Origin: RYN-230 sp036497945
GTDB lineage: Bacteria; Actinomycetota; Actinomycetes; Streptosporangiales; Streptosporangiaceae
Assembly: GCA_036497945.1 (NCBI GenBank)
Contig: DASXIN010000152.1
Location: 17,954 to 81,953, forward strand
Direction: 5' to 3'
DNA: 64,000 bases
Below are positions 8,457 to 14,641 of this stretch, piece by piece. The position numbers and the translations under genes are program-made. The notes beneath the pieces are model-generated. The model ran no database searches. It had not been told where the DNA came from and saw only the letters and a list, made by a program, of their open reading frames with translations. Position 1 is the first letter of the stretch; the number at the start of each line of letters is the position of its first letter.

Positions 8457-8756
8457 ATGTCTGAGGTACGGCGGCAGGTTACCCTGCCTCCCCGGCCGAA
8501 CTGGGGCTGGCAAGATGCCGCCGCGTGCCGCGGCACGGATGTCGTGCTCTTTTTCGGCCCGGACGGGGAACGGCAGCCGGAGCGGGACATCCGCGAGCGG
8601 AAGGCCAAGGCGCTGTGCGCGTCTTGCCCGGTGCGCACGGAGTGCCTGGACTACGCCATTTCCCGGCCGGAGAAGTACGGCACCTGGGGCGGCCTGAACG
8701 AGGACGAGCGCGCCTCTGAGCGCCGCCGCCGGATGCGCCGCGCCAACGCCGCCTGA
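8457..8756 (+). CDS. WhiB-family iron-sulfur transcription regulator
   Basis: 99 residues. The four cluster-binding cysteines are present: C24 (DAAACRG), C54 and C57 (CASC), and C63 (TECLDYA), followed by the G[T/V]WGG turn (GTWGGLNEDERA, about 75-86) and a basic C-terminus (RRRRMRRANAA) that contacts DNA. WhiB proteins bind a 4Fe-4S cluster and the region 4 of the primary sigma factor, and control development, redox or antibiotic-stress genes. GAGGAG lies eight bases before the ATG. The exact Wbl subclass cannot be assigned from sequence alone. Confidence 0.93.
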   Translation: MSEVRRQVTLPPRPNWGWQDAAACRGTDVVLFFGPDGERQPERDIRERKAKALCASCPVRTECLDYAISRPEKYGTWGGLNEDERASERRRRMRRANAA

Positions 8757-8856
8757 CCACCGCCGCTACACACCCCGCCCCCCGCAGCCCCCACCCCTAC
8801 GGATATCCCCGCCAACCCGGGCACTCACAGTGCGTCATGCCAGGCAGAATGAGCAG

Positions 8857-8994
8857 ATGATCTGCTTGCCCTGCCGCCAGCAAGAGCACACCGAGTGCCC
8901 GGGTGGCACGTGGTGCGACTGCCAGCACCTCCCCCTGTCCGCCCTCCCGCAGCCGCCTGGCCACGAGTCGCTGAGCTGGGTGCGGCAGGGCTGA
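8857..8994 (+). CDS. 45-residue Cys-rich small protein
   Basis: A short ORF of 45 codons encoding MICLPCRQQEHTECPGG followed by TWCDCQHLP. The five N-terminal cysteines sit as CxxC, C, then CxC, with His residues between, the look of a small metal-binding or zinc-ribbon-like protein. I recall similar tiny Cys-rich proteins ending in WCDCQH being annotated in other actinobacteria, but this was not checked. CAGAAT at 8845-8850 lies seven bases upstream of the ATG and could be the -10 of a leaderless promoter. It stands alone between whiB and the sulfite reductase operon. Function unknown. Confidence 0.6.
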   Translation: MICLPCRQQEHTECPGGTWCDCQHLPLSALPQPPGHESLSWVRQG

Positions 8995-9193
8995 GCGGAG
9001 TTAGCGTTGCGGACCGGAATAGATGCGCCACCCGGGCGGTTGCCCGGTTTCGTGGGCACTGTGAGCTTGGCGCAGATCAGCGGCCGGAGGCGGAAAACTA
9101 CTTCGGTACGCGAACCTGTCTCGACAGCAAGCGCCATCTCGTGTGATCCTCGATACGTGAGCGCTGCTGATCCTCTCCTCGTCGCCCGCAGGC

Positions 9194-9343
9194 ATGTCGA
9201 CCTGCTCCGGGTGCGCAGCGCAATCTGTCGGCACGGCCGCTAACCACCGCCCGAAAGACGGGTGCGTGCCGCGGCCGGTGCCTGATGCCTGGCGGCAACC
9301 CCAGTGTGCCGTGAGCCAGCAGGACAACCGGTGCAGCCGGTAA
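9194..9343 (+). CDS. Candidate Cys-rich leader ORF upstream of sulfite reductase
   Basis: An ATG-started frame of 49 codons beginning MSTCSGCAAQSVG and ending NRCSR. It contains five cysteine codons in a small peptide, sits 51 bases upstream of the sulfite reductase start, and its TAA lies in the loop of a hairpin. Cys-rich leader ORFs that attenuate sulfur-assimilation operons are known in mycobacteria. No clear ribosome-binding site is seen and the Cys codons are dispersed rather than in a run, so translation is only a possibility. Confidence 0.25.
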   Translation: MSTCSGCAAQSVGTAANHRPKDGCVPRPVPDAWRQPQCAVSQQDNRCSR

Positions 9344-9350
9344 CGGCTGT
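9333..9350 (+). promoter_or_regulatory. GNRA-loop hairpin enclosing the leader ORF stop
   Basis: GCAGCCG (9333-9339) and CGGCTGT (9344-9350) pair with one G-U, closed by the tetraloop GTAA (9340-9343), a GNRA-type loop. The TAA stop of the leader ORF is bases 2-4 of the loop. It lies 45 bases before sir and could take part in attenuation; this is inference. Confidence 0.35.
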
Positions 9351-9394
9351 GCTGCTCGCGGCGCGCACCCCCGGACCGAGAAGGGACGCGCCAG

Positions 9395-11080
9395 ATGCCG
9401 CCAGCCCCCCGATTGAGAGGGCAGGGCCGTAAAGGCCAGGGCCAGTGGGCCCTCGGATATCGCGAGCCGCTGAACAAGAACGAGGAAAACAAGAAGAACG
9501 ACGACGGGCTGAACGTCCGTCAGCGGATCATCGACGTCTACGCCAAGCAGGGCTTCGACTCCATCGACCCGGCCGACCTGCGCGGCCGGTTCCGCTGGTA
9601 CGGCCTGTACACGCAGCGCCGCCCCGGCATCGACGGCGGGAAGACCGGGTCTCTCGAGCCGGAAGAGCTCGACGACCGGTACTTCATGCTCCGGGTGCGG
9701 ATCGACGGCGGCCAGCTGAGCAACGACCAGTTGCGCGCCGTGGCGGACATCTCGGACCGCTACGCCCGGGGCACCGCCGACCTCACCGACCGGCAGAACG
9801 TCCAGTACCACTGGATCCGGATCGAGGACGTGCCGGCCATCTGGGACACCCTGGACGCGGTCGGCCTGTCCAGCACCGAGGCCTGCGGCGACACGCCCCG
9901 GGTGGTGCTGGGCTGCCCGCTGGCGGGCATCGATGCTGGTGAGGTGATCGACGCCACACCGCAGATCGAGACGACCACGGCGCGCTGGGTGGGCGACCCG
10001 ACGTTCTCCAACCTGCCGCGCAAGTTCAAGTCGGTGATGAGCGGGTGCACCGCGCAGTGCACCGTGCATGAGATCAACGACATCGCGTTCGTCGGCGTCA
10101 CCGGCCCGTACGGCGAGCCCGGCTACGACCTGTGGGTCGGCGGCGGGCTGTCCACCAACCCCATGATCGCCAAGCGGCTGGGCGCGTTCGTCCAGCCGGA
10201 CCAGGTGCCCGAGGTGTGGGCCGGGGTCACGTCGGTGTTCCGCGACTACGGCTACCGGCGGCTACGGCACCGGGCCCGGCTCAAGTTCCTCATCGCGGAC
10301 TGGGGCCCGGAGAAGTTCCTCGAGGTGCTGGAGAAGGATTACCTGGGCTACGCGCTGCCGGACGGCCCGCCGCCGCCCCCGCCCCGGGACGGCCGCCGGG
10401 ACCACGTCGGCGTGCACGAGCAGCGCGACGGCCGGTACTACGTCGGCTTCGCGCCCCGGGTCGGCCGGATGTCCGGCGCCGCGCTGGCCCAGGTGGCCGA
10501 CCTGGCCGCCCGGTACGGCAGCGGCCGGGTGCGCACCACCACCGAGCAGAAGATGGTGATCCTCGACGTGCCCGAGGGCAACGTCGCGGAACTCACCGCG
10601 GCGCTGGACGCGGCGGACCTGCCCGCCTCCCCCAGCGTGTTCCGGCGGCACACCATGGCCTGCACCGGCATCGAGTTCTGCAAGCTGGCCATCGTGGAGA
10701 CCAAGGCACGGGCCGGCCAGGTGATCGCCGAACTGGAACGCCGGCTGCCTGACTTCACCGAGCCGGTCACCATCAACGTGAACGGCTGCCCGAACTCCTG
10801 CGCCCGGATCCAGACGGCCGACATCGGCCTGAAGGGCTCGCTGGTCACCACGGCCGACGGGACGCAGACCGAGGGCTTCCAGATCCATCTGGGCGGCAGC
10901 CTGGCCGGTGGCGACGGGTCAAGTTCCGGGTTCGGCCGGAAGATCCGCGGGCTGAAGACCACGGCCGACGAGCTGCCGGACTACCTGGAGCGGGTGCTGC
11001 GCCGGTTCCATGCCGGGCGTGGCCCGGAGGAGACGTTCGCCGCGTGGGCCAGCCGGGCCAGCGAGGAGGACTTTCTGTGA
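9395..11080 (+). CDS. sir: Ferredoxin-type nitrite/sulfite reductase (assimilatory sulfite reductase)
   Basis: 561 residues. Reduces sulfite to sulfide in six electrons using a coupled siroheme and 4Fe-4S centre. The cluster ligands are C423 and C429 (CTGIEFC) and C465 and C469 (CPNSC). The two-fold repeated ferredoxin-like half-domains are visible (RVRIDGGQLSNDQLR early, and VGFAPRVGRMSGAALAQVAD later), with TDRQNVQYHWI typical of the siroheme pocket. Residues 1-25 are a basic, divergent extension. The next genes (zinc-ribbon peptide, cysH and a ferrochelatase making siroheme) support sulfite rather than nitrite as substrate. Its stop overlaps the next start by GTGA. Confidence 0.93.
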   Translation: MPPAPRLRGQGRKGQGQWALGYREPLNKNEENKKNDDGLNVRQRIIDVYAKQGFDSIDPADLRGRFRWYGLYTQRRPGIDGGKTGSLEPEELDDRYFMLRVRIDGGQLSNDQLRAVADISDRYARGTADLTDRQNVQYHWIRIEDVPAIWDTLDAVGLSSTEACGDTPRVVLGCPLAGIDAGEVIDATPQIETTTARWVGDPTFSNLPRKFKSVMSGCTAQCTVHEINDIAFVGVTGPYGEPGYDLWVGGGLSTNPMIAKRLGAFVQPDQVPEVWAGVTSVFRDYGYRRLRHRARLKFLIADWGPEKFLEVLEKDYLGYALPDGPPPPPPRDGRRDHVGVHEQRDGRYYVGFAPRVGRMSGAALAQVADLAARYGSGRVRTTTEQKMVILDVPEGNVAELTAALDAADLPASPSVFRRHTMACTGIEFCKLAIVETKARAGQVIAELERRLPDFTEPVTINVNGCPNSCARIQTADIGLKGSLVTTADGTQTEGFQIHLGGSLAGGDGSSSGFGRKIRGLKTTADELPDYLERVLRRFHAGRGPEETFAAWASRASEEDFL

Positions 11081-11238
11081 CGATCCCGGCATCTCCCACA
11101 CAGCGGGCAATCCCGTTTTATTGCCCCTATTGTGGGGAAGAAGACCTAGTTCCCCAGGAACAGGACGGCTCGTGGCACTGCCGTAGCTGTGCCCGGGCCT
11201 TCCAGCTACGATTTGCTGGATCGGGAGTCAACCCGTGA
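11077..11238 (+). CDS. 53-residue zinc-ribbon protein between sir and cysH
   Basis: Starts with GTG overlapping the sir stop (GTGA) and ends overlapping the cysH start (GTGA), so it is certainly translated as part of the operon. It has a two-Cys-pair zinc ribbon: FYCPYCGEED at about 15-24 and HCRSCARAFQL at about 35-45. A small ORF at this position also occurs, as I recall, in streptomycete sulfate-assimilation operons. Its role is unknown; metal binding or a regulatory or chaperone role for the Fe-S enzymes on either side is inference. Confidence 0.8.
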   Translation: MTIPASPTQRAIPFYCPYCGEEDLVPQEQDGSWHCRSCARAFQLRFAGSGVNP

Positions 11239-12011
11239 GCAGCACTGTGACCCACCGCGTGAGCCCGCCCCCCGATGCGCCGCAACCCATGGAGGACACG
11301 TCCCTTATGGAGAGGCTCCCAGCACAGGCAGCACAAATGGAGAGGTTGGCTGCCCAGGCGGCGGACGATCTGGCCGACGCACCCGCTGAAGAGATCATCC
11401 GGTGGGCGGTGCAGACGTTCGGTGACCGGCTGTGCATCACGTCCTCGATGACCGACGCGGTCCTCGTGCACCTCGCGTCGCAGGTGCACGAGGGCCTGGA
11501 CGTGATCTTCCTGGACACCGGCTACCACTTCCCGGAGACGATCGGCACCCGGGACGCGGTGCAGGCCATCTACCCGGTGAACGTGATCAACGTCACCCCG
11601 TCCCGGACGGTCGAGGAGCAGGAGGCCGCGCTCGGCCCCCGGCTCTACGGGCGCAACCCTGACCTGTGCTGCTACCTGCGCAAGGTGGTGCCGCTGGAGC
11701 GGGCGCTGGACCCGTACGACGCGTGGATCACCGGGGTGCGCCGCGAGGAGACCGCGGCGCGCAGCGACACCAAGGCGGTGCAGTGGGACCCGCGCCGCCA
11801 GATGGTCAAGGTCAACCCCATCGTGGCCTGGACCCAGGAGCAGGTGGACGCGTACATCGCGGACAACGGTGTGCTGGTCAACCCGCTGGTCTACGACGGG
11901 TACCCGTCGATCGGCTGCGCCACCTGCACGATGAAGGTGGAAGCCGGGGCTGACCCGCGCAGCGGCCGGTGGACCGGCACGGGCAAGACCGAATGCGGTA
12001 TCCACACCTGA
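11235..12011 (+). CDS. cysH: Adenylylsulfate (APS) reductase, CysH family
   Basis: 258 residues. Reduces adenylylsulfate to sulfite with thioredoxin. The protein has the 4Fe-4S ligands of the APS-reducing subclass, the Cys pair CC at 145-146 (DLCCYLRK) and C228/C231 (GCATC), and the catalytic Cys in KTECGIH at residue 254. CITSSMTDAVL and LDTGYHFPET are the PP-loop and substrate segments. GTG start overlaps the preceding stop. With sir and the ferrochelatase it makes the sulfate-reduction branch; ATP sulfurylase and APS kinase genes are not in the window. Confidence 0.95.
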   Translation: MSSTVTHRVSPPPDAPQPMEDTSLMERLPAQAAQMERLAAQAADDLADAPAEEIIRWAVQTFGDRLCITSSMTDAVLVHLASQVHEGLDVIFLDTGYHFPETIGTRDAVQAIYPVNVINVTPSRTVEEQEAALGPRLYGRNPDLCCYLRKVVPLERALDPYDAWITGVRREETAARSDTKAVQWDPRRQMVKVNPIVAWTQEQVDAYIADNGVLVNPLVYDGYPSIGCATCTMKVEAGADPRSGRWTGTGKTECGIHT

Positions 12012-12832
12012 CCCATCCCCCGCTCGTCGCGATCGCGCATGGCAGCCGTGACCCCCGCGCCGGGGCCACGATCACCGAGCTGCTCGGCGTGGCGCGCGAG
12101 CGGGCGGCCAGCTACGGCCTGGCCGGGCTGGACACCCGGGCCGCATTCCTCGACCATGCCCCGCCGGCCCCGCGCCAGGTGCTCTCCGCACTGTGTTCCG
12201 AGACCCTGTGTTCTGAGACGCTGTGTGCTGAGAGCGGGGGCATGACGCCGGTCATCGTGCTGCCGGTGCTGCTCACCGCGGCCTACCACAGCGGCACCGA
12301 CATCCCCGGGCTGCTGGACGAGGCCCAGGCGGAGCTGCCCGCGCTGCGGATCCGGTACGGGGCGCCGCTCGGCCCGCACCCAGGCCTGCTCCGGGCGCTG
12401 GACCGGCGGCTGGCCGAGGCCGGCCAGGACCCGGATCAGGCCGGGCAGACCGCGGTGGTGCTCGCCTCAGCCGGCTCCAGCCACCCGGCGGCCAACGCGG
12501 TGATCGCCCGGCTGGCCGCGGACTGGCAGGCGGCCCGCGGCTGGCAGGCGGTCCGGCCCGCGTTCGCGTCCGCCGCCGCACCCACCCCGGAGCAGGCGGT
12601 GGCCGAGCTGATCCGCGGCGGCGCGCGGCGCGTCGTGGTGGCCAGCTACCTGCTCGCCCCCGGGCGGTTCGCGGACCGGGTCCGGGACGCCTCGCTGGCC
12701 GCCGGGGCGGCGGCCGTGTCCGCCCCGCTCGGCGCGGCCCCGGAGGTCGCCGACGTGCTGCTGGACCGCTATCGGCAGGCGCTGCTGGGCGCCGCGCTGC
12801 AGCCGCCGGAGCGGCAAGTTTCCGCCCGGTAA
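11993..12832 (+). CDS. Sirohydrochlorin ferrochelatase / CbiX-type chelatase
   Basis: 279 residues, two tandem CbiX-like half-domains. The N-terminal half begins LVAIAHGSRDPRAG with the metal-binding His of HGS; a second conserved block is VLPVLLTAAYHSGTDIP; the C-terminal half shows RRVVVASYLLAPGRFADRV. Inserts iron into sirohydrochlorin to make siroheme for the reductase encoded three genes upstream. The ATG at 11993 is inside cysH, overlapping by 19 bases; a GTG at 11969 is possible. A 15-bp sequence is tandemly repeated three times at 12191-12235, giving CSETLCSETLCAES in a loop before the central block. Confidence 0.87.
   Translation: MRYPHLTHPPLVAIAHGSRDPRAGATITELLGVARERAASYGLAGLDTRAAFLDHAPPAPRQVLSALCSETLCSETLCAESGGMTPVIVLPVLLTAAYHSGTDIPGLLDEAQAELPALRIRYGAPLGPHPGLLRALDRRLAEAGQDPDQAGQTAVVLASAGSSHPAANAVIARLAADWQAARGWQAVRPAFASAAAPTPEQAVAELIRGGARRVVVASYLLAPGRFADRVRDASLAAGAAAVSAPLGAAPEVADVLLDRYRQALLGAALQPPERQVSAR
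12191..12235 (+). repeat. Three 15-bp tandem repeats inside the chelatase gene
   Basis: Units CTGTGTTCCGAGACC, CTGTGTTCTGAGACG and CTGTGTGCTGAGAGC are in direct tandem. The reading frame is preserved and each unit encodes about LCSET. It is one of three 15-bp arrays in the window. Confidence 0.8.
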
Positions 12833-12853
12833 CTTAGCGGATATCGTCGCGGT

Positions 12854-14635
12854 ATGACGACTGCCCCGGCGGCCCGGCCGCACGCCACCCACCAGGTGCT
12901 GAACCAGGTCCCGCCGCTGGCCGACTACGACGTGGCCGATGACCCGGCGCTGCTGGCCGCGGCCGGCCGGGAAGGCGCGGGCTGGGCCGGGGACCGGCTG
13001 CGCGAGCTCGGCCGGCTGGCCGGGGCGGCGGCCACCCAGGAGCACGCCCGGCTGGCCAACGAGCACCCACCGGTGCTGCGCACGCACGATGCCCGCGGAA
13101 ACCGGATCGACGAGGTCGAGTTCCACCCGTCCTGGCACGTGCTGCTCGGCACCGCGGTGCGGCACGGCCTGCACGCCACGCCGTGGGCCGAGCAGCAGCC
13201 CGGCGCGCACGTGGCCCGGGCCGCCGCGTTCTACGTGTGGGCGCAGGCCGAGGCGGGGCACGGCTGCCCGGTCTCGATGACCTACGCGGTGGTCCCGGCG
13301 CTGCGGCACGCCCCGGAACTGGCCGGCCAGTTCGAGCCGCTGCTCACCGCGCCGGTCTACCAGCCGGGTCTGCGGCCGCCTGGCGGGAAGGCCGGGCTGC
13401 TGGCGGGCATGGCGATGACCGAGAAGCAGGGCGGCTCGGACGTCCGGGCCGGCACCACCCGGGCCGAGCCGGCCGGCCCCGACCGGGCCGGCGCGCACCT
13501 GATCACTGGGCACAAGTGGTTCTGCTCGGCACCGATGAGCGACCTGTTCCTGGTCCTGGCCCAGGGCCCGGGCGGGCTGAGCTGCTTCCTGCTGCCCCGG
13601 GTGCTGCCCGACGGCAGCCGGAACGCGATGCGGCTGCAGCGGCTCAAGGACAAGCTGGGCAACCGGTCCAACGCGTCCGCCGAGGTGGAGTTCGACGGCG
13701 CGCTGGCCTGGCCGGTCGGCCCGGCCGGGCGCGGCGTGCCGACCATCATCGAGATGGTCAGCGCCACCCGGCTGGACTGCGTGCTGGGCAGCGCGGCGGG
13801 GATGCGCCGCGGCGCCGTCGCAGCGGCCTACTACAGTACGCACCGGCAGGCGTTTGGCAAAGATCTCATCGCCTGGCCACTGATGGGATCGGTGCTGGCC
13901 GACCTCATCCTGGAATCGGAGGCGGCCACGACGCTGGCCATCCGGCTGGCCGGCGCGGCGGACCGGGCCGCCCGCGGGGACGCCGCCGAGGCGGCGCTGC
14001 TCCGGGTGGCGCTGCCCGCGGCCAAGCACTGGGTCTGCAAGCGTGCCCCGCTGCACGCGGCCGAGGCGCTGGAGTGCCTGGGCGGCAACGGGTACGTCGA
14101 GGAGTCCGGGATGCCCCGGCTGTACCGGGACAGCCCGCTGAACTCCATCTGGGAGGGCTCGGGCAACGTGACCGCGCTGGACCTGCTCCGCGCGCTGCGG
14201 CGGCAGCCCGCGGCCGCCGAGGCGCTGACCGCGGAACTGGCCCTGGCGGTCGGCGGTGACCGGCGACTGGACGAGGCGATCGGCCGGCTCACGGCCGGCT
14301 TGGCCGGCCTCGGCGCGGAGCGGCGATCGGGGGCCGGGGGTTCCGGGGGTAGTCCCCTGGGGAAGCAGAGCGGGGGGTCGTCCCCCCGGGCTGACACGGC
14401 GGGCCCGGACGCCGAGTACGCGGCCCGGCGGCTGGCCGGGCAGATCACTCTCGCGCTGCAGGCCGCGCTGCTGGTCCGGCACGCGCCAGCCGCGGTGGCG
14501 GACGGTTTCTGCGCTTCCCGGCTCGGCGCCGGCGCCGCGACCGGGCCGGGCGGGCCGGGTGTCCCGTTCGGCACGCTGCCCGACGGAGTGGCGGTGACCG
14601 AGATTCTGGACCGGGCGCGGCTTGCGCCCAGGTAA
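12854..14635 (+). CDS. aidB: AidB-type acyl-CoA dehydrogenase homologue
   Basis: 593 residues, longer than the roughly 540 of E. coli AidB. AidB belongs to the acyl-CoA dehydrogenase flavoproteins and protects DNA during alkylation stress; its true substrate is unclear. AidB-specific blocks are visible: NQVPPL near 17, MAMTEKQGGSDVRAG near 190, GHKWFCSAPMSD near 222, RLKDKLGNRSNASAEVEF near 261 and MPRLYRDSPLNSIWEGSGNV near 420. At residues about 488-512 a Gly/Ser/Arg-rich stretch is encoded by a repeat (14311-14392) that also occurs near 35.25 kb, an in-frame insertion between helices of the C-terminal domain. Separated from the ferrochelatase by 21 bases. Confidence 0.9.
   Translation: MTTAPAARPHATHQVLNQVPPLADYDVADDPALLAAAGREGAGWAGDRLRELGRLAGAAATQEHARLANEHPPVLRTHDARGNRIDEVEFHPSWHVLLGTAVRHGLHATPWAEQQPGAHVARAAAFYVWAQAEAGHGCPVSMTYAVVPALRHAPELAGQFEPLLTAPVYQPGLRPPGGKAGLLAGMAMTEKQGGSDVRAGTTRAEPAGPDRAGAHLITGHKWFCSAPMSDLFLVLAQGPGGLSCFLLPRVLPDGSRNAMRLQRLKDKLGNRSNASAEVEFDGALAWPVGPAGRGVPTIIEMVSATRLDCVLGSAAGMRRGAVAAAYYSTHRQAFGKDLIAWPLMGSVLADLILESEAATTLAIRLAGAADRAARGDAAEAALLRVALPAAKHWVCKRAPLHAAEALECLGGNGYVEESGMPRLYRDSPLNSIWEGSGNVTALDLLRALRRQPAAAEALTAELALAVGGDRRLDEAIGRLTAGLAGLGAERRSGAGGSGGSPLGKQSGGSSPRADTAGPDAEYAARRLAGQITLALQAALLVRHAPAAVADGFCASRLGAGAATGPGGPGVPFGTLPDGVAVTEILDRARLAPR
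14311..14392 (+). repeat. G-rich palindromic repeat inserted in-frame in aidB
   Basis: The segment starts GGCGCGGAGCGGCGATCGGG. It contains two hairpins of the form G5-6 / TAGT or TCGT / C4-6, at 14343-14360 and 14371-14388. The same leading sequence (one base different) and the same TCGT-loop hairpin occur at 35228-35272. It adds about 26 Gly/Ser/Arg-rich codons not expected in AidB. Confidence 0.7.
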
Positions 14636-14641
14636 GGTCTC

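Larger units (their letters stand above)
8995..9394 (+). promoter_or_regulatory. Leader region of the sulfite reductase operon
   Basis: 400 bases with no recognised full gene. It contains a 49-codon ORF (9194-9343) with five Cys codons and a compact hairpin at 9333-9350, described separately. GAGAAGGGA near 9378-9386 is a plausible ribosome-binding site for sir. I see no known riboswitch consensus. Confidence 0.4.

Noticed and set aside
8857..9394. SAM- or other known riboswitch before sulfite reductase
   Set aside because: No conserved SAM, cobalamin or other riboswitch core could be matched; only the Cys-rich ORF and hairpin stand out.
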